Assembly: GCA_945878975.1 (NCBI GenBank)
Contig: CAMCUM010000009.1
Location: forward strand, 1-60,556
DNA length: 60,556 nucleotides
Reading direction: 5' to 3'
DNA from: Legionella genomosp. 1
GTDB taxonomy: Bacteria; Pseudomonadota; Gammaproteobacteria; Legionellales; Legionellaceae
Below the pieces are notes generated by a model that had not been told where the DNA came from, did no database searches, and saw only the letters and a list, made by a program, of their open reading frames with translations. Made by a program: the position numbers and the translations under genes. Below, piece by piece: positions 1 through 8,175 of this stretch (the first letter of the stretch is position 1; every line of letters starts with the position of its first letter).

Positions 1-69
1 CAAACCCGTTGCAGTCGCGTGCTTGTTTTGGCATATCAAATAGTCAGTGTAAATATCAAGCATATCCAT
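1..69 (-). CDS. IS transposase, N-terminal fragment cut by the window edge
   Basis: The minus strand starts with ATG at 67-69 and reads MDMLDIYTDYLICQNKHATA, then TGL, up to the window edge. It is preceded by a strong ribosome binding site (GGAGGAG, 6 nt before ATG). The opening resembles DDE transposases of the IS4/IS701 type, which often begin with an LDIYTDYLI-like stretch. Only 23 codons are visible, so family and integrity cannot be judged. The IS would end somewhere in 70-200, but no terminal repeat could be assigned. Confidence 0.6.
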   Translation of the reverse strand, partial: MDMLDIYTDYLICQNKHATATGL

Positions 70-200
70 GCGTTGCTCCTCCATAAAAGCAGGAGCAGAA
101 TTTTAATTAATTTCAGTTACGAAACAAGGGGTGTGCGTAAGGTGAGTTACTTGTTATAACGGTCTGGGTGTTTAAAGACAGTTTAGATATCAGTCAATAA

Positions 201-377
201 TTTAACTTATGGTATACCCAGCTGATGCAACAATTTGATCTAAAACGCGAAGCGCTTATTGAACGGTTTGAAATGGCGTTGTTTAATAAGATGTACGAAG
301 GATATCGGCAACCACTTATGGCCATTGAAGCGCAAAAGATAGGTGGTATCATTGTGTATGCGAGTCGAGATGGGTGA
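201..377 (+). CDS. Short ORF, probable 3' remnant of a gene upstream of the ABC exporter
   Basis: An open frame runs from just after a TAA at 198-200 to TGA at 375-377, with an internal ATG at 225 (50 codons from there). The product is charged at first (MQQFDLKREALIERFEMALF) and ends IIVYASRDG. The stop lies 5 nt before the likely ATG of the ABC exporter, the spacing expected of an operon partner. Because an IS lies immediately to the left, this may be the tail of an upstream gene truncated by that insertion. No family was recognised. Confidence 0.35.
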   Translation, partial: FNLWYTQLMQQFDLKREALIERFEMALFNKMYEGYRQPLMAIEAQKIGGIIVYASRDG

Positions 378-382
378 GATTT

Positions 383-2143
383 ATGTGTCACGCGGGTATG
401 CGTAAATTTTTATATGACATCATTAAACCGTACAGGTGGTGGTATCTGTTGATGTTTCAAGCGACAGTTGTTGGATCAAGTTATGGATTGGTCAATAACT
501 ACGCGATTAAGTTGGTCATTGACGCTTTTTCTATTCAAACAGGCGCAGCTAATCATCATTTATTGATTGCGATTATTGTGTTTGTTGTGGCGCAAATTGG
601 ATTGGATGTCTCTTGGCGTCTAAGTGAGTATGCTGCTTGGCATGTTGATCCATTTGTTCATCGCTCGATTTTGTTGCGCTCTTATGACTATGTTCAGCAT
701 CATTCCTATCGATATTTTCAAAATCATCCCAGTGGTACTATTATTAGCAAACTAAAAGGGATTCTGGATGGGTTTGAACAAATTTTTGCTAATCTACATC
801 ATAAAATAGGGTGTAATTTCCTTAATACCGTCTTTTCAATTTTTTCGTTATTATTGGTTAATACAACTGTGTTTTTGTTTATGTTAATTTGGTCCGTGCT
901 AGTTATTGTTATTATGTATCCGATGTCTTTGAAGCTTAATCATTTATCCAAACATATGTCAGATAGTAAACACACTATCATGGGGCTCTTATCCGATAAT
1001 ATACTCAATATTTTCTCGCTTTTTTCATTTGCGAAGCGCCAACAAGAATTGTTGCGTATAAAAGCAAGTATTACTCAAAAATATATTCCAGATACGGTAC
1101 TCATGTATCAGTATTATTTTAAACTTTCGGCTATTGGAAGTGTGTTGTATTGGATAATGTTGGTATCCGTTTTTTTGTTTATGGTCTGGTTACGTAAAAC
1201 CGAGCAGGTGACTACAGGGGATTTTGTATTTGTTATGATGACTACGATAACCATCTCTACGCAATTGTGGACGTTTACTTATGCGATGTTTGATTTTATG
1301 AGAGAGCTTGGTGATTTTAAATCCGCATGTTCTATACTAGAAACACCGCAAGATATAGTTGATACGCCACAAGCCAAACCTTTGCATATAAAATCTCCAA
1401 CCATCCAGTTTAAAGAAGTCTCATTTTGTTATGAGAAAGATGGAACTAAAATTTTTGATGGATTAAATTTACATATCACAGCAGGCGAAAAAGTAGGGTT
1501 AGTTGGTCACTCTGGGGCAGGTAAGTCAACGCTTATTTCGTTGTTGTTGAAACAATTTACACCGACAGATGGGCATATTCTTATAGATGAGTGCTCTTTA
1601 GATGATATAACTGCGGACTCACTACGTGCACAAATCGGGCTTATTCCGCAAGATATCCTATTATTTCATCGAAGTATTGGAGAAAATATTGGGTATGCTA
1701 AAGAAGGTGCGACCTTAGATGAGATCAAATTTGCTGCTAAAATGGCAAATATTGATGCCTTTATTGAATCACTACCTGAACAATACGATACGTTGGTTGG
1801 AGAGCGCGGCGTTAAATTGTCTGGCGGTCAACGTCAACGTATTGCGATTGCTAGAGCGATATTGAAGAATGCGCCTATCATCATCTTAGATGAAGCGACA
1901 TCCAGCTTGGATACTGCGACAGAGAACGAAATTCAGCAATCTATTTATCAATTATTAGATCAAAAAAATACGACAGTGATCGCGATTGCGCATCGGTTAT
2001 CGACGATTCGTCATATGGATCGTATTGTGGTGATGGATGCGGGACAGGTAATCGAAGACGGTACCTTTGAAGATCTGATGAGTCGTGAGAAGGGGTATTT
2101 TAAAGGACTATGGGACACCCAAGTGAATGGGATGGTGTTATGA
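383..2143 (+). CDS. ABC exporter, fused permease and ATPase (MsbA/LapB-like half transporter)
   Basis: This is a half-size ABC exporter that would dimerise in the inner membrane and couple ATP hydrolysis to export of an unknown substrate. The N-terminal ~310 residues hold about six hydrophobic segments. The nucleotide-binding domain follows with Walker A GHSGAGKST, Q-loop region IGLIPQD, signature LSGGQRQR, Walker B IIILDEATSSLD and H-loop IAHRLST. All ATPase motifs are intact and the length (about 586 aa) is normal. GTG at 374 and ATG at 398 are alternative starts; ATG 383 was chosen because GGTGAG precedes it. The gene is followed after 39 nt by a GNAT acetyltransferase on the same strand. 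Substrate class cannot be read from sequence. Confidence 0.9.
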   Translation: MCHAGMRKFLYDIIKPYRWWYLLMFQATVVGSSYGLVNNYAIKLVIDAFSIQTGAANHHLLIAIIVFVVAQIGLDVSWRLSEYAAWHVDPFVHRSILLRSYDYVQHHSYRYFQNHPSGTIISKLKGILDGFEQIFANLHHKIGCNFLNTVFSIFSLLLVNTTVFLFMLIWSVLVIVIMYPMSLKLNHLSKHMSDSKHTIMGLLSDNILNIFSLFSFAKRQQELLRIKASITQKYIPDTVLMYQYYFKLSAIGSVLYWIMLVSVFLFMVWLRKTEQVTTGDFVFVMMTTITISTQLWTFTYAMFDFMRELGDFKSACSILETPQDIVDTPQAKPLHIKSPTIQFKEVSFCYEKDGTKIFDGLNLHITAGEKVGLVGHSGAGKSTLISLLLKQFTPTDGHILIDECSLDDITADSLRAQIGLIPQDILLFHRSIGENIGYAKEGATLDEIKFAAKMANIDAFIESLPEQYDTLVGERGVKLSGGQRQRIAIARAILKNAPIIILDEATSSLDTATENEIQQSIYQLLDQKNTTVIAIAHRLSTIRHMDRIVVMDAGQVIEDGTFEDLMSREKGYFKGLWDTQVNGMVL

Positions 2144-2182
2144 TAAAATGGTCAATTATTATTTTCTGGTGTTAGGCAAATT

Positions 2183-2779
2183 ATGACTGAACAATTTACC
2201 CCAGTGACATTACAGGGCACTTATTGCACATTGGTACCGTTATCGTATGAACATCTTACCGATCTTTGCGAGGCAGCTCAGGATGGCAAACTATCTCAGC
2301 TTTGGTATACCTTCGTTCCTGAGCCTAGCAAAATGGCAGAAAATATCAGTTTACGATTAAAGATGCAGGAAGAAGGTACGATGTTGCCTTTTACGGTTAT
2401 TGATAATCATTCTGATAAAGCTGTTGGCATGACAACGTATCTCAATATTGATAAACCAAATTGCAGGGTGGAGATCGGAGGTACTTGGTATCGTCAAAGT
2501 ATGCAGCGCACTGGATTGAATACCGAGTGTAAACACTTATTGTTGACGCATGCTTTTGAGAGATGGCACTGCCATGCAGTAGAGTTTCGCACCCATGCGT
2601 TTAATCATCAAAGTAGGAGAGCTATCGAACGACTTGGCGCAAAGCTTGATGGCGTATTGCGGAATCATATGGTCATGCCAAACGGTACGTTGCGAGATAC
2701 TTATGTATACAGTATTCTTGAGAGTGAATGGCCAACGGTGAAAGCGCATTTAGAGTATTTGAGTGATACCACCAGATAA
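2183..2779 (+). CDS. GNAT-family N-acetyltransferase (RimJ/RimL type)
   Basis: A 198-residue protein with the RimJ/RimL-type GNAT layout. It opens with LQGTYCTLVPLSYEHLTDL, has a central beta strand with VEIGGTWYRQSMQRTGLNTE where the acetyl-CoA loop usually lies, and then NHQSRRAIERLGAKLDGVLR, the typical second half of this family. It would transfer an acetyl group from acetyl-CoA to an amine, perhaps a protein N-terminus or a small molecule. It lies 39 nt after the ABC exporter and could be cotranscribed with it. The acetyl-CoA loop has RTGLN rather than a textbook QxxGxG/A. The acceptor is unknown. Confidence 0.85.
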   Translation: MTEQFTPVTLQGTYCTLVPLSYEHLTDLCEAAQDGKLSQLWYTFVPEPSKMAENISLRLKMQEEGTMLPFTVIDNHSDKAVGMTTYLNIDKPNCRVEIGGTWYRQSMQRTGLNTECKHLLLTHAFERWHCHAVEFRTHAFNHQSRRAIERLGAKLDGVLRNHMVMPNGTLRDTYVYSILESEWPTVKAHLEYLSDTTR

Positions 2780-3077
2780 AGAAATACAGGTTACGCTATT
2801 CCAGCCACCTTTTTGGATGGGAAAAAAGAATCCCTCGATAGAGTCAGCTAGCATCTGGTTCTGATTGAGCAGAAGACGTTAAAAATAAAATTCGTCATGT
2901 AATAATCAGATACATAGCTAGGCAATTTTTCGTTCTATACCCAAGAACGGAAAAAGCAATAGACCAAACATAACATTTTGAAGTTTCTTGGGTATATACC
3001 CTTTACAGATAAGTTTTAGGTGTTGTAGGCGACTTGATTTTTGCATGTGCGTTCTGTTTGCATGAAATACATCGTTT
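2780..3077. other. Intergenic region with a copy of a dispersed motif
   Basis: No convincing gene is visible between the GNAT stop and the TPR-protein stop. The stretch at 2966-3000 (core CATTTTGAAGTTTCTTGGGT, then ATATACC) closely matches 30795-30828 upstream of minC, where the same motif is part of a palindrome. It may be a dispersed repeat fragment. Confidence 0.4.
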
Positions 3078-3938
3078 TTAATGAGTAGTACTTTCGGAAT
3101 CTTGGAAAGATCCAATGACTTTTTTGAATTCAGGATAATTCAAATCCTGATGAATTAAATCAGCACTATGTTGTAAAGCTCTAAGCATTTCTTGTTTGTT
3201 GCCCAAGACACCTAATGCCAAAGCATAGTGCACGTAGGCATTGTAGTAGCTGTTATCATAAGAGAAACATTGAGCCCAAGCGACAAGCGCTTTTTGAGCA
3301 TACCATTGCGCTAATTTTTTATTTCCTTTTCGGTATAGCTCATAGGCGTAATTGGATGCTCCGACTCCTTGGCTATAATAACCGCCCATCCCTAAAGGAT
3401 AGTAGCCCACACCTTGGGCTAGCCAGTCCTTGGTTCCCCAATAAGCATTGACTCGTGCAACGCCATTTTCATATTGCGCTTTGTATTCTGCAAAACGAGC
3501 GTAATATTCATTTTTGAAATAAAATAAAATACCTAAGGGTTGTGTGTTCACTTCATTCATTAATTTTTTAAAAACGGCTTTTGATTTTTCCAGCATCGGT
3601 TGTTTCAATGGACCATTCATTTGCATGGTATAATCACCAAGCACCATGGCGAAATAGGTTTGTAATAGAAAGTTATTTGGATGTTTTTTAAGGCTTGATA
3701 GTGCTATTTCTAACGCTTGTTGATAATTGGCCTTGGTAATTTCTGCAGTCATTTTTTGCTGGAGTTGGGCTATCTCTTTAGATGTTTCATGATTTGTCAG
3801 CGGTAGTTTTAACTCGATGGCTTGGTTGATGAGGGTGTTATTAGGAGCTGCTGTAGCAATAGTCGTGTTCAAGCAAAAAAAGAGCGTTACTACCATCGAG
3901 CATGCTGTGATAAAGCCTATTCTTTTGCAAATCGACAT
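3078..3938 (-). CDS. Secreted TPR-like protein
   Basis: The open frame extends to 4115, but ATG at 3936-3938 is the better start: AGGTG lies 6 nt upstream and the product then begins with a clear signal peptide (basic MSICKR, hydrophobic core, TTIATAA cleavage region near residue 30). The mature part is alpha-helical with tetratricopeptide-like helices near residues 60-130 and 200-270 (ANYQQALEIALSSLKKHPNN; NAYVHYALALGVLGNKQEML). The middle is rich in Tyr and Gly. It is probably periplasmic or surface-exposed and protein-binding. The longer frame would overlap the divergent beta-lactamase start, another reason to prefer the shorter form. Confidence 0.75.
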   Translation of the reverse strand: MSICKRIGFITACSMVVTLFFCLNTTIATAAPNNTLINQAIELKLPLTNHETSKEIAQLQQKMTAEITKANYQQALEIALSSLKKHPNNFLLQTYFAMVLGDYTMQMNGPLKQPMLEKSKAVFKKLMNEVNTQPLGILFYFKNEYYARFAEYKAQYENGVARVNAYWGTKDWLAQGVGYYPLGMGGYYSQGVGASNYAYELYRKGNKKLAQWYAQKALVAWAQCFSYDNSYYNAYVHYALALGVLGNKQEMLRALQHSADLIHQDLNYPEFKKVIGSFQDSESTTH

Positions 3939-4048
3939 AGAAGCACCTGTTATCAAAACTGTGTAGGTTGTACTAAAGTATTCATGCATTTTACCGTATA
4001 ATAAAATCTCTTTCAGTATAAATAGCCATTGAAAAGGGTTGAATTCAA

Positions 4049-4909
4049 ATGAAAATTTTACTCTCTTTGTTGTTGATATGGCATTCAGTTTCGTTTTCTT
4101 CTGTACATAAAACAATCCAAATGCTTGAAGAAAAATCTGGTGGACGACTCGGAATTTCGGCTATTGATACAAGTAACCATCATGTCATTGAGTATCGTTC
4201 TGCAGAGCGATTTCCGTTTTGTAGCACATTTAAAGTAATGGGTGTGGCGGCGATCTTAAAAGCTAGCATGAAAGATGATGAGTTTTTAAAACGAAAAATT
4301 CATTACACAAAGAAAGAGCTGGTAGAATATTCACCGATTACAGAGAACCATATTAATGATGGTATGACTATTGCTGAACTGTGTCATGCAACCATAACGA
4401 CAAGTGACAATACGGCTATGAATTTGCTGATGCGCCTTTTAGGCGAGCCAAACGCTGTTTCAGCTTTTGCTAGAACCATTGGTGATCATCACTTTCATTT
4501 AACGCGTTGGGAGCCTGAATTAAATTCAGCCATTCCTGATGAAAAACGAGATACAACCACACCAAAAGCCATGAGGATGAGCTTACAAGAACTCCTTTTA
4601 GGCTCAGCACTTAAATATGAACAGAGAAAATTATTGCGTTATTGGTTAATTCATAATACAACAGGAGATCATAGAATACGTGTAGCTGTATCTAAAGAAT
4701 GGGTTGTTGCAGACAAAACGGGAACTGGTGGCTATGGCACGACTAATGACATCGGTATTGTTTATCCATCGCATTGCAAACCGATTGTTTTGGCTATCTA
4801 TTTTACACAAAAAGAAAAAAATGCGCCTGTAAATGAAACTATTATCGCATCAGTCACAAAAATAGTGATGAATGAATTTGGAAAAAAAAACACATGCCTT
4901 CTGAAATAA
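4049..4909 (+). CDS. bla: Class A beta-lactamase (serine penicillinase family)
   Basis: A complete 286-residue class A serine beta-lactamase, expected in the periplasm where it hydrolyses beta-lactams. A short signal peptide spans residues 1-17. Catalytic motifs are all present: STFK with Ser59 and Lys62 (Ambler 70 and 73), SDN at 119-121 (130 loop), EPELN with Glu155 (Ambler 166) and KTG followed by TGGYGT (234 motif). AAGGG lies about 10 nt before ATG. TATAAT at 3997-4002 could be a -10 box, without a good -35. The first 168 bp (4021-4188) are duplicated at 9747-9817 plus 11217-11313, where an IS splits the copy. Spectrum cannot be deduced from sequence alone. Confidence 0.93.
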   Translation: MKILLSLLLIWHSVSFSSVHKTIQMLEEKSGGRLGISAIDTSNHHVIEYRSAERFPFCSTFKVMGVAAILKASMKDDEFLKRKIHYTKKELVEYSPITENHINDGMTIAELCHATITTSDNTAMNLLMRLLGEPNAVSAFARTIGDHHFHLTRWEPELNSAIPDEKRDTTTPKAMRMSLQELLLGSALKYEQRKLLRYWLIHNTTGDHRIRVAVSKEWVVADKTGTGGYGTTNDIGIVYPSHCKPIVLAIYFTQKEKNAPVNETIIASVTKIVMNEFGKKNTCLLK

Positions 4910-5136
4910 TGAATAATCATGCGTTGCAAGCTATCATAGCACCTGATGGCAAAGGCAGCAAAGTGGCATAGTACTAACTATGTTACGCATCTTAAACACT
5001 AGAGAGGTTGTAGATAAAAATTATGTCCGGCAGGTTGTTTCATTGTGCAGTTTTGTAGCTAGCTCACGCAAAAGGTATGCAAGTGGTTTTTGGGGATCTG
5101 TTTGATATAAAAATTGATGCAATTAATGATGTATTT
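4910..5136. other. Intergenic tail of bla and left flank of the DUF559 element
   Basis: A 25-codon frame overlaps the end of bla (4894-4971, MPSEIMNNHALQAIIAPDGK then GSKVA). It has no recognised family and no convincing ribosome binding site. The last ~50 bases, from about GATCTGTTTGATAT to GTATTT, match 8545-8586 downstream of the Abi gene. They form the left target flank of the element that begins at 5137. Nothing else is evident. Confidence 0.5.
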
Positions 5137-5283
5137 AGGCAGCGTCCCTAAAGTTTTTTTCAGTATTCTCAATCTTAATTTGAGCACGGATTTTTCAGAT
5201 TACTTCGATCTGCTCCCTCTCCCGCGCTAGGAATTTGAGTAGTATGATAACGTCTTTTCGCGGGACGAGGGTTGGGGAGAGGG
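5137..5283 (+). repeat. Left inverted-repeat arm of the DUF559 element
   Basis: It begins AGGCAGCGTCCC and ends GGGGAGAGGG. It pairs with 5891-6037 read on the opposite strand, with mismatches only at a few positions (for example C/T in the first ten bases and ATAAC/ATGAG near the inner end). The inner edge GGGGAGAGGG supplies a Shine-Dalgarno-like sequence directly before the DUF559 ATG. Confidence 0.85.
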
Positions 5284-5285
5284 AA

Positions 5286-5621
5286 ATGGAAAAATCTACA
5301 CTAAGGCAACGTGCTCGCGATTTACGAAAAAATACCACTGATGCTGAACGGCATCTTTGGTATCATCTTCGAGCAAATAGACTGGGATTTAAATTTAAGA
5401 GACAGGTACCAATAGGCGTTTACATTGTTGATTTTGTCTGTCTTGAAAAACGACTGATTATCGAGCTTGATGGTGGTCAACACATGGATAATCAAATTTA
5501 CGATACAAAGCGTACTGAGTGGCTAATGACACATCGGTTTAAAGTGTTGCGTTTTTGGAATCATGATTTTTTTCAGCAAACTTCATCGGGCCTCGAAGCC
5601 ATCATGACTGCACTTTTATAA
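5286..5621 (+). CDS. DUF559 endonuclease-like protein
   Basis: A 111-residue protein of the DUF559 family, related by fold to Vsr/PD-(D/E)XK nucleases. Visible features are the N-terminal helix RQRARDLRKNTTDAERHLWY, then FKRQVPIGVYIVDFVC with the conserved Asp, IIELDGGQH (the E-x-D-G-x-x-H signature) and the tail RTEWLMTHRFKVLRFWNHD. ATG 5286 is preceded by GGAGAGGGAA; an upstream ATG at 5247 would lie inside the repeat arm and is less likely. The length is normal. Its position between inverted repeats suggests it travels with the element. Activity on DNA is inferred from the family only. Confidence 0.85.
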   Translation: MEKSTLRQRARDLRKNTTDAERHLWYHLRANRLGFKFKRQVPIGVYIVDFVCLEKRLIIELDGGQHMDNQIYDTKRTEWLMTHRFKVLRFWNHDFFQQTSSGLEAIMTALL

Positions 5622-5889
5622 TAGAGCCATCAAGCATGTACCATTCGTGGTCGCCATCTTTTTTTAACTCCGCCAATATTGCGGTGATATAAGCCTTTTT
5701 CGACCAATTGTTATAGCGATTGTAATTACCATAAGTCGGTGGCAAATCACGCCACGCCGCTCCAGTTCGAAGCATCCAGCAGATTGCCTCCATAAACAAG
5801 CGATCATCATTACCATGACGCCCTTTCGGTTTTGGAAGCAATTCTTTTAAACGAGACCACATCTCATCGTCAATGACCATCCGTGACAT
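5602..5889 (-). pseudogene. IS5-family transposase remnant
   Basis: The 95-residue frame begins MSRMVIDDEMWSRLKELLP and continues with AICWMLRTGAAWRDLP, the hallmark N-terminal part of IS5/IS427 transposases. The usual linker between WRDLP and the NRW-SKK segment is shortened (PPTYGNYNRYNNWSKK), pointing to an internal deletion. The frame stops soon after MLDGSI, before most of the DDE domain. Its 3' end overlaps the DUF559 stop by 20 bp. The start codon is preceded by GGAGAGGG from the right repeat arm. It is surely non-functional as a transposase. Confidence 0.8.
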
Positions 5890-5890
5890 G

Positions 5891-6037
5891 CCCTCTCCCC
5901 AACCCTCGTCCCGCGAAAAGACCTCATCATACTACTCAAATTCCTAGCGCGGGAGAGGGAGCAGATCGAAGTAATCTGAAAAATTCGTGCTCAAATTAAG
6001 ATTGAGAATACTGAAAAAAACTTTAGGGACACTGCCT
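5891..6037 (-). repeat. Right inverted-repeat arm of the DUF559 element
   Basis: Reverse complement of 5137-5283 with about four mismatches over 147 bases. Its outer end reads ...ACTGCCT, the complement of AGGCAGT. Sequence homologous to the 3' flank of the Abi gene starts directly after it at 6038. Confidence 0.85.
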
Positions 6038-6126
6038 GATGTTTGAACAAAAATATACTTTGAGAGCGAGTCAAATATAATGAATAGTTCGAGTAGTCTT
6101 TAGGATACCAAATGGGATGACTCTTC
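6038..6126 (-). repeat. Partial duplicate of the Abi gene 3' end
   Basis: This segment matches 8587-8676 at high identity, including the last codons of the Abi gene (HPIWYPKD on the minus strand). In this copy the TAA stop has become TAC, and homology ends shortly after. It shows that a second copy of the Abi locus, or its end, once lay here and received the inverted-repeat element. Confidence 0.75.
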
Positions 6127-6168
6127 CTTCTGCTCTCGCGTCATTACCTGGGTATTGTAACAACAAAT

Positions 6169-6417
6169 TTAAATCAGCATAAGTTCCATTAAATTTCTCT
6201 GCACTAATTCGACAAACCCATTGTTGATTTCTGGATTCCATTGAAATGCACCTTCTGGGGTAAGAATCGTTGTCGGAGGCTCAAAACAGGTACCTGCTTC
6301 GGGAAGATTTCGCATAAAAAACAATGCATTGTTATTTACAATACGGTCAGAAATGCGTTCATCGACGTTAGAAGTTTCGATCTCTTTTTGCTCTTCGATA
6401 TTTGGCGGTATGATCAT
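6169..6417 (-). CDS. Hypothetical protein, 82 aa
   Basis: A short minus-strand frame begins MIIPPNIEEQKEIETSNVDE and ends QRNLMELMLI. AAAGG lies about 14 nt before ATG, which is rather far. The composition looks like a real acidic protein, but no family was recognised. It lies downstream of the serine-rich membrane protein, beyond a hairpin at 6449-6474, so it probably needs its own promoter. It may be a fragment of a longer lost gene. Confidence 0.4.
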   Translation of the reverse strand: MIIPPNIEEQKEIETSNVDERISDRIVNNNALFFMRNLPEAGTCFEPPTTILTPEGAFQWNPEINNGFVELVQRNLMELMLI

Positions 6418-6448
6418 TTTCTGATAACAACCTTTTCCTTATTTACAA

Positions 6449-6474
6449 GTAATAAAAACGAGGGTTTTTATTAC
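6449..6474 (-). terminator. Hairpin downstream of the repeat-rich membrane protein
   Basis: Perfect 11-bp stem GTAATAAAAAC / GTTTTTATTAC with a 4-nt loop. It lies between the stop of the minus-strand gene at 6600 and the next small frame. It is AT-rich and lacks a long external U tract, so termination efficiency is uncertain. Confidence 0.5.
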
Positions 6475-6599
6475 CTCAATCAATATGACTCCAATAACCC
6501 TTGGAATCTTCCATTTTAGTAGTACCAAAGTGGCACTCCATTGCAAAAAATCGGATCTTACTCCGGCATTCAACTTTTTGCGGCAGAACCGTTCGTAGG

Positions 6600-7955
6600 T
6601 TAGGGGTTGAGCAATGATCCAACGGTCGGAGTCTCAGCTCTATCGGTACGATGCTTGTTATACTGGTAGGCAAATAGCCCAGAAAAAACAAGAAGACCAG
6701 TTATTGCTGATACAGTTTTAGTGAAGGCAGTAGCCATACCTAATACACTAGCCACTGGAGGGCATGTCAATACAGCTAATGAAAATAAAGCAAGACCAAG
6801 ACATCCGATTCCATATACTAATTGAAGCTCAAAAGAGCTGTTGCTTTGACTGATATTTGTATTTCGCACTACCGAAGAATTACTCGAAGGAGAGATTGTC
6901 CTAACAGCGAAGGGGGGGGCAGGTGATTTTTCAGACGCCTTTGTGGCGCTAGTAACACTGGATTGAATCGGATGACTACTTTGAACAGAGGATAAGCTGG
7001 CGGTGTTGGAGCGCTCTGTTTTAGGAGCCCCTATTTTGGTGGATTTCGAATCTGACGATGGTTCGGGCGCCTTTGTGGAGCTAGCAACACTGGATTGAAT
7101 CGGATGACTACTTTGAACAGAGGTTAAGCTTGCGGCGTTGGATCGCTCTTCTTTAGGAGACCCTATCTTGGTGGATTTCGAATCTGACGATGGTTCGGGT
7201 GCTTTTGTGGAGCTAGCAACACTGGATTGAATCTGATGACTACTTTGAACAGAGCTTAAGCTTGCGGCGTTGGATCGCTCTGTTTTAGGAGAGCCTATCG
7301 CGGTGGATTTCGAACCTGACGATGGTTCGGGCGCCTTTCTGGAGCTAGTAACACTGGATAGAGTCGGATGACTAGTTTGAACAGAGGTTAAGCTGGCGGT
7401 GTTGGATTGCTCTCTTTCAGTAGACACTATCTCAGTCAATTTCGAATCTGACGATGGTTCGGGCGCCTTTCTGGAGCTAGTAACACTGGATAGAGTCGGA
7501 GGACTACTTTGAACAGAGGTTAAGCTGGCGGTGCTGAGGATGGGGGCGCGCCGTTTATAGACAGATTGTCCTGCGTAAATACGTTTATAGCTTACCAATT
7601 CGTCAATGGTCTTTATTAAATCCCGTGATACAAACTTCAGGTAAAAGGATGCATCATGGGCCCTGACGATGTTCTTTCTTTGACTATCTATTTGAAGGAG
7701 GTTTGGTTCTGGGTTTGCACAAGTGAGGATTAAATCCTCAATTAGTTTAGCTACAAAAGAAGGATTATTAAAATCAAACGCATCTAAGTGCGGTTTTAGT
7801 ATTTGAGATAGTGTACCGTGTTCTCCTGAGCGAGGAGGATATACATCGAATAGTTTGCCCTCCGGGCGATCTAATTCTGCAATCAATGCATTTGCTTGAT
7901 CCCTTATTTTGTTAGAAAAGTCCGCTATTTCAAGATTATAAAAGTCAGAAAACAT
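6600..7955 (-). CDS. Serine-rich tandem-repeat protein with C-terminal membrane hairpin
   Basis: A 451-residue protein of unknown family. Residues 1-140 form a mostly helical domain (LEIADFSNKIRDQANALIAE). Residues 142-353 are nearly five tandem repeats of 44 residues with core KAPEPSSDSKSTKIGSPK and SLTSVQSSHP. Residues ~385-430 hold two hydrophobic segments (YGIGCLGLALFSLAVL; VSAITGLLVFSGLFAY), followed by a short basic tail. There is no signal peptide. GAGAAAA precedes ATG. The low-complexity Ser/Pro linker between a soluble head and a membrane hairpin resembles bacterial effectors that anchor in host membranes, but this is inference. Repeat number may vary between strains. Confidence 0.75.
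   Translation of the reverse strand: MFSDFYNLEIADFSNKIRDQANALIAELDRPEGKLFDVYPPRSGEHGTLSQILKPHLDAFDFNNPSFVAKLIEDLILTCANPEPNLLQIDSQRKNIVRAHDASFYLKFVSRDLIKTIDELVSYKRIYAGQSVYKRRAPILSTASLTSVQSSPPTLSSVTSSRKAPEPSSDSKLTEIVSTEREQSNTASLTSVQTSHPTLSSVTSSRKAPEPSSGSKSTAIGSPKTERSNAASLSSVQSSHQIQSSVASSTKAPEPSSDSKSTKIGSPKEERSNAASLTSVQSSHPIQSSVASSTKAPEPSSDSKSTKIGAPKTERSNTASLSSVQSSHPIQSSVTSATKASEKSPAPPFAVRTISPSSNSSVVRNTNISQSNSSFELQLVYGIGCLGLALFSLAVLTCPPVASVLGMATAFTKTVSAITGLLVFSGLFAYQYNKHRTDRAETPTVGSLLNP
6897..7532 (-). repeat. 132-bp in-frame tandem repeats, about 4.8 units
   Basis: Four full units of 132 bp (44 codons) and a partial fifth encode residues 142-353 of the serine-rich protein. Units differ by a modest number of substitutions and keep frame. 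The array could expand or contract by recombination. Confidence 0.85.
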
Positions 7956-8060
7956 TTTTTCTCGTGGTTTATATTTTTACATACTATATCATCCCTCTTT
8001 TTTTTGATCAAGTTGGGTAGTTGTGCGCAAAAGTGTTTTGTCACGATATTTGCAAAGACC

Positions 8061-8137
8061 ATCCAAGTCCAGACCGTTAGGGAGTGTAGCCTATTGAATT
8101 CTTAAAGTTCTCCACTCCCTAACGGTCTGGCTTGGAT
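8061..8137. repeat. Long inverted repeat with stable stem
   Basis: ATCCAAGTCCAGACCGTTAG at 8061 onward pairs with CTAACGGTCTGGCTTGGAT ending at 8137. The stem is 25-26 bp with one bulged base, and the loop is about 25 nt. It lies 5' of the repeat-rich protein gene and next to the tRNA-derived repeat. It may be a terminator, an IS end or an att-associated structure. AACGGTCTGG also occurs near 156-165 beside the IS fragment at the window start. Confidence 0.6.
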
Positions 8138-8175
8138 AGATCGTTCAAATTTTATATGATTTTGCTCGTGTGCCA

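Larger units (their letters stand above)
5137..6037. mobile_element. 901-bp element with 147-bp terminal inverted repeats carrying DUF559 and an IS5 remnant
   Basis: Near-perfect inverted repeats (5137-5283 and 5891-6037, about four mismatches) enclose a DUF559 gene and a convergent IS5-family transposase fragment. The sequence outside the repeats, GTATTT on the left and GATGTTTG on the right, is contiguous as GTGTTT-GATGTTTG at 8581-8594. The latter therefore acts as an internal empty-site reference and fixes the element borders. No target duplication is visible. This looks like a composite or MITE-like element. Whether it still moves is unknown. Confidence 0.75.

Noticed and set aside
2918-3115. 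65-codon minus-strand frame before the TPR gene
   Set aside because: It overlaps the TPR protein stop, has no ribosome site and includes a dispersed repeat; probably noise.
6476-6691. 71-codon minus-strand frame at the end of the serine-rich gene
   Set aside because: It overlaps the C-terminal coding region in another frame and crosses the gap to the hairpin; no family or ribosome site.
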